NCBI GenBank assembly: GCA_003527225.1
Contig: DPXQ01000069.1
Location: 1 to 8,918, forward strand
From: Rhizobium sp.
GTDB taxonomy: Bacteria > Pseudomonadota > Alphaproteobacteria > Rhizobiales > Rhizobiaceae
Reading direction: 5' to 3'
Length of the DNA: 8,918 nucleotides
The notes beneath the pieces are model-generated. The model was not told where the DNA came from, made no database searches, and saw only the letters and a list, made by a program, of their open reading frames with translations. How positions within the stretch are numbered: position 1 is the stretch's first letter; each line of letters begins with the position of its first letter. Below are positions 6,422-8,918 of the stretch, one piece after another. The position numbers were made by a program, and so were the translations under genes.

Positions 6422-7471
6422 CTAGTTCAACCTCAGGCCCGTGCCGGGATCGAAAACATGAATGTCGGATGAGGCCACGTCAACACCAAGTACCTCGCCG
6501 ATCGCCGGGCTGGTATCCGCAGCAACAGAGATGTTTATCTCGTGACGCCCATTTTTCAGACTAATGAGGCGTGTCTCTCCGTGGAACTCGTTGCGCTCGA
6601 CAGTGCCACGAAATGCCTCTGCGTCTTCGCTGACGCGGAATGATCCGGGTCGGACACCAACTGTCACACTGCCCGGTCGTATGCCTTCCGGGGCTGCGAG
6701 CCTTACGAGATCGTCGCCAAGGCGATCGCCCTCCATCTGCAATTGCAGGAAATTCATGTTAGGCGTGCCAATAAAGCCGGCGGCGAAGATTGTCGTCGGC
6801 CTCTGATAGATCTCCTCCGGCGTACCCATCTGCTCGATGCGGCCATCCTTCATCAAGACGATCCGGTCGGCCAGCGTCATCGCCTCCAACTGATCATGTG
6901 TGACGTAGATGCTCGTCGTCCTCAGGTCACGATGGAGCCGCGCGATCTCGACCCTGAGGCTGCCGCGAAGCTTGGCATCGAGGTTGGAGAGCGGCTCGTC
7001 AAAGAGAAAGATCTCCGGCGTCTTGATCATGGCGCGCGCAATTGCCACGCGCTGCTGCTGGCCGCCCGATAGTTCCGTCGGCTTGCGGGAAAGGTAGATG
7101 CCGAGGCCAAGGGCCTCCACGACGGGGGCAAGTCGCTCGTCGATCGCAGCCTTGCCGATACCGGCACGCTCAAGCCCGAAAGTGATGTTCTCACGCACAC
7201 TCATATGCGGATAGAGCGCATAGTTCTGGAAGACCATGGCGATGCCCCGATCACCGGGATCGCGATCGTTCATCCGTTTGCCGCCGATGAAGAGATCCCC
7301 GCCCGAGATCTCCTCGAGCCCGGCGATCATCCGCAGCATTGTGGATTTTCCGCAGCCCGACGGCCCAAGAAAGACGACGAACTCGTGGTCATCGATCTTC
7401 AGGTCGAAGTTCCGCATGACCTCGAGGGCGCCATAGAGCTTCCGGATGCCCCGGCATTCGACCGTCGCCAT
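6422..7471 (-). CDS. carbohydrate ABC transporter ATP-binding protein, MalK/UgpC type
   Basis: A 349-residue ATPase that powers CUT1 sugar importers from the cytoplasmic face. All motifs are intact and in order: Walker [10 protein letters not shown] (36-44), Q-loop Gln82 in [10 protein letters not shown], signature LSGGQQQR (134-141), Walker B IFLFDEP (154-160) with catalytic Glu159, D-loop SNLD (162-165) and switch His192. A C-terminal TOBE/regulatory domain runs from about 236 to the end, so the length is normal for the family. The ATG overlaps the upstream dehydrogenase stop by 1 nt (TGATG), and a strong AAGGAGGGG Shine-Dalgarno (7485-7477) lies five bases before it inside that gene, pointing to coupled translation. 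It serves the minus-strand permeases, and since MalK-type ATPases can be shared between CUT1 systems it may also serve the plus-strand transporter, which shows no ATPase here. Confidence 0.96.
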   Translation of the reverse strand: MATVECRGIRKLYGALEVMRNFDLKIDDHEFVVFLGPSGCGKSTMLRMIAGLEEISGGDLFIGGKRMNDRDPGDRGIAMVFQNYALYPHMSVRENITFGLERAGIGKAAIDERLAPVVEALGLGIYLSRKPTELSGGQQQRVAIARAMIKTPEIFLFDEPLSNLDAKLRGSLRVEIARLHRDLRTTSIYVTHDQLEAMTLADRIVLMKDGRIEQMGTPEEIYQRPTTIFAAGFIGTPNMNFLQLQMEGDRLGDDLVRLAAPEGIRPGSVTVGVRPGSFRVSEDAEAFRGTVERNEFHGETRLISLKNGRHEINISVAADTSPAIGEVLGVDVASSDIHVFDPGTGLRLN

Positions 7472-8517
7472 CAGTTCCCCTCCTTGTCCACGATGATCTG
7501 CAGCTTCACATCTCCAGGCCTGCCCTCGGCCGCCCTCTCGAAGGCGGCGATCGATTGGTCAAAACCGTAGGTGCCGGAAACCAGCGGCTTGAGATCGACC
7601 TTGCCGGCAGCAATCAGGGCGAGGGCCCGGTCGAAAACGTTGGCGTAGCGAAAGACGGTTTCGATGCGGCATTCGCGGAAGCAGGCTGCCGCCAGGTCGA
7701 CGGTAACGGGTTCCGGCGGCAGGCCGACGAGAACGACCGTGCCACCAGGACGCACGAGCTTGAAGAGATCGCGGATCGCAGCCGGTGCGCCTGAACATTC
7801 GAAAACGATGTCGGCTCCCCAGCCTTCGGTGGCCTCATTGACCGTTTCGACAAGATCGACTTCTCTTGAGTTGACACCCGTGATGCCGCCATAGCTTTCG
7901 GCAAGTTTCAGCTTCGTCTCGGAGAGGTCGGAGATCAGGACGCGCGAGCAGCCGCCGGCAAGTGCGGCCAGCGCCACCATGATGCCGATCGTGCCGCAGC
8001 CGGTGACCACCGCCGTATCGCCGGGCGTGATCCTCGCCCGGGAAGCGGCCTGCATGCCAACCGCAAAGGGTTCGACCATGGCGCCTTCGGCAAAGGAGAC
8101 ATTGTCGGGCAGCTTGTAGGTGAAGCTTGCCGGATGCACCGTTTCCGGGCAGAGCACGCCATGCACCGGTGGCGTCGCCCAGAATGTGACGGCCGGATCG
8201 ACATTGTAGAGGCCGATCCGCGAGGCGCGCGACTTGGGATCGGGAATGCCGGGCTCCATGCACACACGATCCCCCGGCTTCAGATGGCTGACATTGGCGC
8301 CGACTTCAGTGACTGTGCCGGCTGCCTCGTGGCCGAGAACCATGGGTTCGTTGACGATGAAGTCGCCGATGCGGCCATGGGTGTAATAATGCACATCGCT
8401 GCCGCAGACGCCGACGGTGTGGATGCGGATGCGAACATCGTCCGGTCCCATCTCCTGCATCAGATCGATGTCGCGCAGGGAGAGTTCGCCGACACGTTCG
8501 AGGACAAGTGCTTTCAT
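7471..8517 (-). CDS. zinc-dependent polyol dehydrogenase, xylitol dehydrogenase/D-xylulose reductase-like
   Basis: A 348-residue medium-chain dehydrogenase, predicted cytoplasmic and NAD-dependent, that would oxidise a polyol such as xylitol to its ketose (D-xylulose). Catalytic zinc ligands are visible: Cys38 in [13 protein letters not shown], His63-Glu64 in LGHEAAG, and Glu149 in MVEPFAVG. The coenzyme loop GCGTIG spans 173-178 and Asp197 after the next strand favours NAD. The FWATPPVHG and [14 protein letters not shown] stretches are typical of rhizobial-type xylitol dehydrogenases. The four structural-zinc cysteines of many alcohol dehydrogenases are absent (region 90-107 has none), as in sorbitol dehydrogenase. 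I chose the ATG at 8517, beginning [12 protein letters not shown] as family members do; an upstream in-frame ATG at 8568 would lie inside the permease gene. It sits 7 nt after the permease stop and overlaps the ATPase start by 1 nt. Sorbitol or arabinitol are alternative substrates. Confidence 0.92.
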   Translation of the reverse strand: MKALVLERVGELSLRDIDLMQEMGPDDVRIRIHTVGVCGSDVHYYTHGRIGDFIVNEPMVLGHEAAGTVTEVGANVSHLKPGDRVCMEPGIPDPKSRASRIGLYNVDPAVTFWATPPVHGVLCPETVHPASFTYKLPDNVSFAEGAMVEPFAVGMQAASRARITPGDTAVVTGCGTIGIMVALAALAGGCSRVLISDLSETKLKLAESYGGITGVNSREVDLVETVNEATEGWGADIVFECSGAPAAIRDLFKLVRPGGTVVLVGLPPEPVTVDLAAACFRECRIETVFRYANVFDRALALIAAGKVDLKPLVSGTYGFDQSIAAFERAAEGRPGDVKLQIIVDKEGN

Positions 8518-8524
8518 GGATCTA

Positions 8525-8918
8525 TCAACCTTGATCGGATTTCTTGGAAAATGCGGCGTTGAGGCCACCGGCCAGGACCCCGAGCAGGATCAGCGGCGGC
8601 AGGGACAGAAGGACGACGGCAGCGTTCAGGATGCCCCAGGGAACGTTCATGCCGAGCTGTGACATCTCAGACGCAATGATCGGCAGTGTCTTTCCCTTGG
8701 ATGTCGTGAGCATCATGGCAAGCAGGAACTCGTTCCAGACCAGCACGAAAGAGAAGGCGATGGCGCCAAAGACCTGGAACCGGGCAATCGGCAGCGCGAT
8801 GCGAAAGAAGGTCGCATAGGGCCCAAGGCCATCGACGCGGGCGGCTTCCTCGACGTGCAGGCTGACGCGCTCACAGGTCGGCACCGACAGCCAGATGGTG
8901 ATCGAGGCGGTCACGATC
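8525..8918 (-). CDS. carbohydrate ABC transporter permease, MalG type, C-terminal part (cut by right edge)
   Basis: The frame is open to the window end, so the start and first transmembrane segments are missing; about 130 C-terminal residues are present of the usual 270-280. The EAA loop is intact: [20 protein letters not shown] followed by PIARFQVFG, with the conserved Gly and Leu-Pro. It is followed by [14 protein letters not shown], the MalG-family WNEF hallmark, and a last hydrophobic helix near [24 protein letters not shown] at 8914 is an internal codon, not a convincing start. It is the most upstream visible gene of the minus-strand operon; the matching MalF-type permease and binding protein are expected beyond the right edge. 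Its association with a polyol dehydrogenase suggests a polyol importer of the sorbitol/mannitol (Smo) kind; that is inference. Confidence 0.93.
   Translation of the reverse strand, partial: IVTASITIWLSVPTCERVSLHVEEAARVDGLGPYATFFRIALPIARFQVFGAIAFSFVLVWNEFLLAMMLTTSKGKTLPIIASEMSQLGMNVPWGILNAAVVLLSLPPLILLGVLAGGLNAAFSKKSDQG

Noticed and set aside
6173..6472. A 99-residue plus-strand frame spanning the gap and the ATPase 3' end
   Set aside because: It is antisense to both the pseudogene remnant and the ATPase C-terminus, with no Shine-Dalgarno or recognisable domain.
8518..8568. Upstream ATG (8568) as start of the polyol dehydrogenase
   Set aside because: It would add 17 residues lacking family similarity and overlap the permease coding region; homologues begin at the MKALVLE methionine at 8517.

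Overview
The window is GC-rich, densely packed bacterial DNA with ATGA and TGATG stop/start overlaps. It carries two binding-protein-dependent carbohydrate ABC transporters of the MalFGK (CUT1) type together with sugar and polyol enzymes. This content and the protein character suggest an alphaproteobacterium of the Rhizobiales (Rhizobium, Ensifer, Agrobacterium or Mesorhizobium type). That is inferred from gene style; no rRNA or other phylogenetic marker is present.

Plus strand, 1-5998, is one probable operon. It begins with the 3' part of an HSL-family alpha/beta hydrolase cut by the window edge. A periplasmic sugar-binding protein follows, then a 306-bp non-coding spacer full of hairpins, then two MalF/MalG-type permeases overlapping by 4 nt. 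After these come a TIM-barrel epimerase of the D-tagatose/D-psicose 3-epimerase family and a Gfo/Idh/MocA NAD(P)-dependent oxidoreductase, which overlap each other by 4 nt. The logic reads as: import a sugar or sugar conjugate, trim an ester, oxidise, and isomerise. No ATPase gene lies on this strand within the window.

Minus strand, 8918-6422, is a second, convergent operon read right to left. It holds the end of another MalG-type permease (cut by the right edge), a zinc-dependent polyol dehydrogenase very like xylitol dehydrogenase/D-xylulose reductase, and a complete MalK/UgpC-type ATPase. The three genes are 7 nt apart or overlap by 1 nt. This looks like a polyol uptake and oxidation unit, and its ATPase could also energise the plus-strand transporter.

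Between the two converging operons (5999-6421) there is no intact gene. On the minus strand it holds a decayed C-terminal remnant of an L-fuconate-dehydratase-like enolase-superfamily gene, broken across three frames. The remnant, the hairpin-rich spacer after the binding-protein gene, and the unusual active-site motif of the Gfo/Idh/MocA protein are the items most worth a second look. I saw no RNA genes, CRISPR arrays, insertion sequences or integrase genes.
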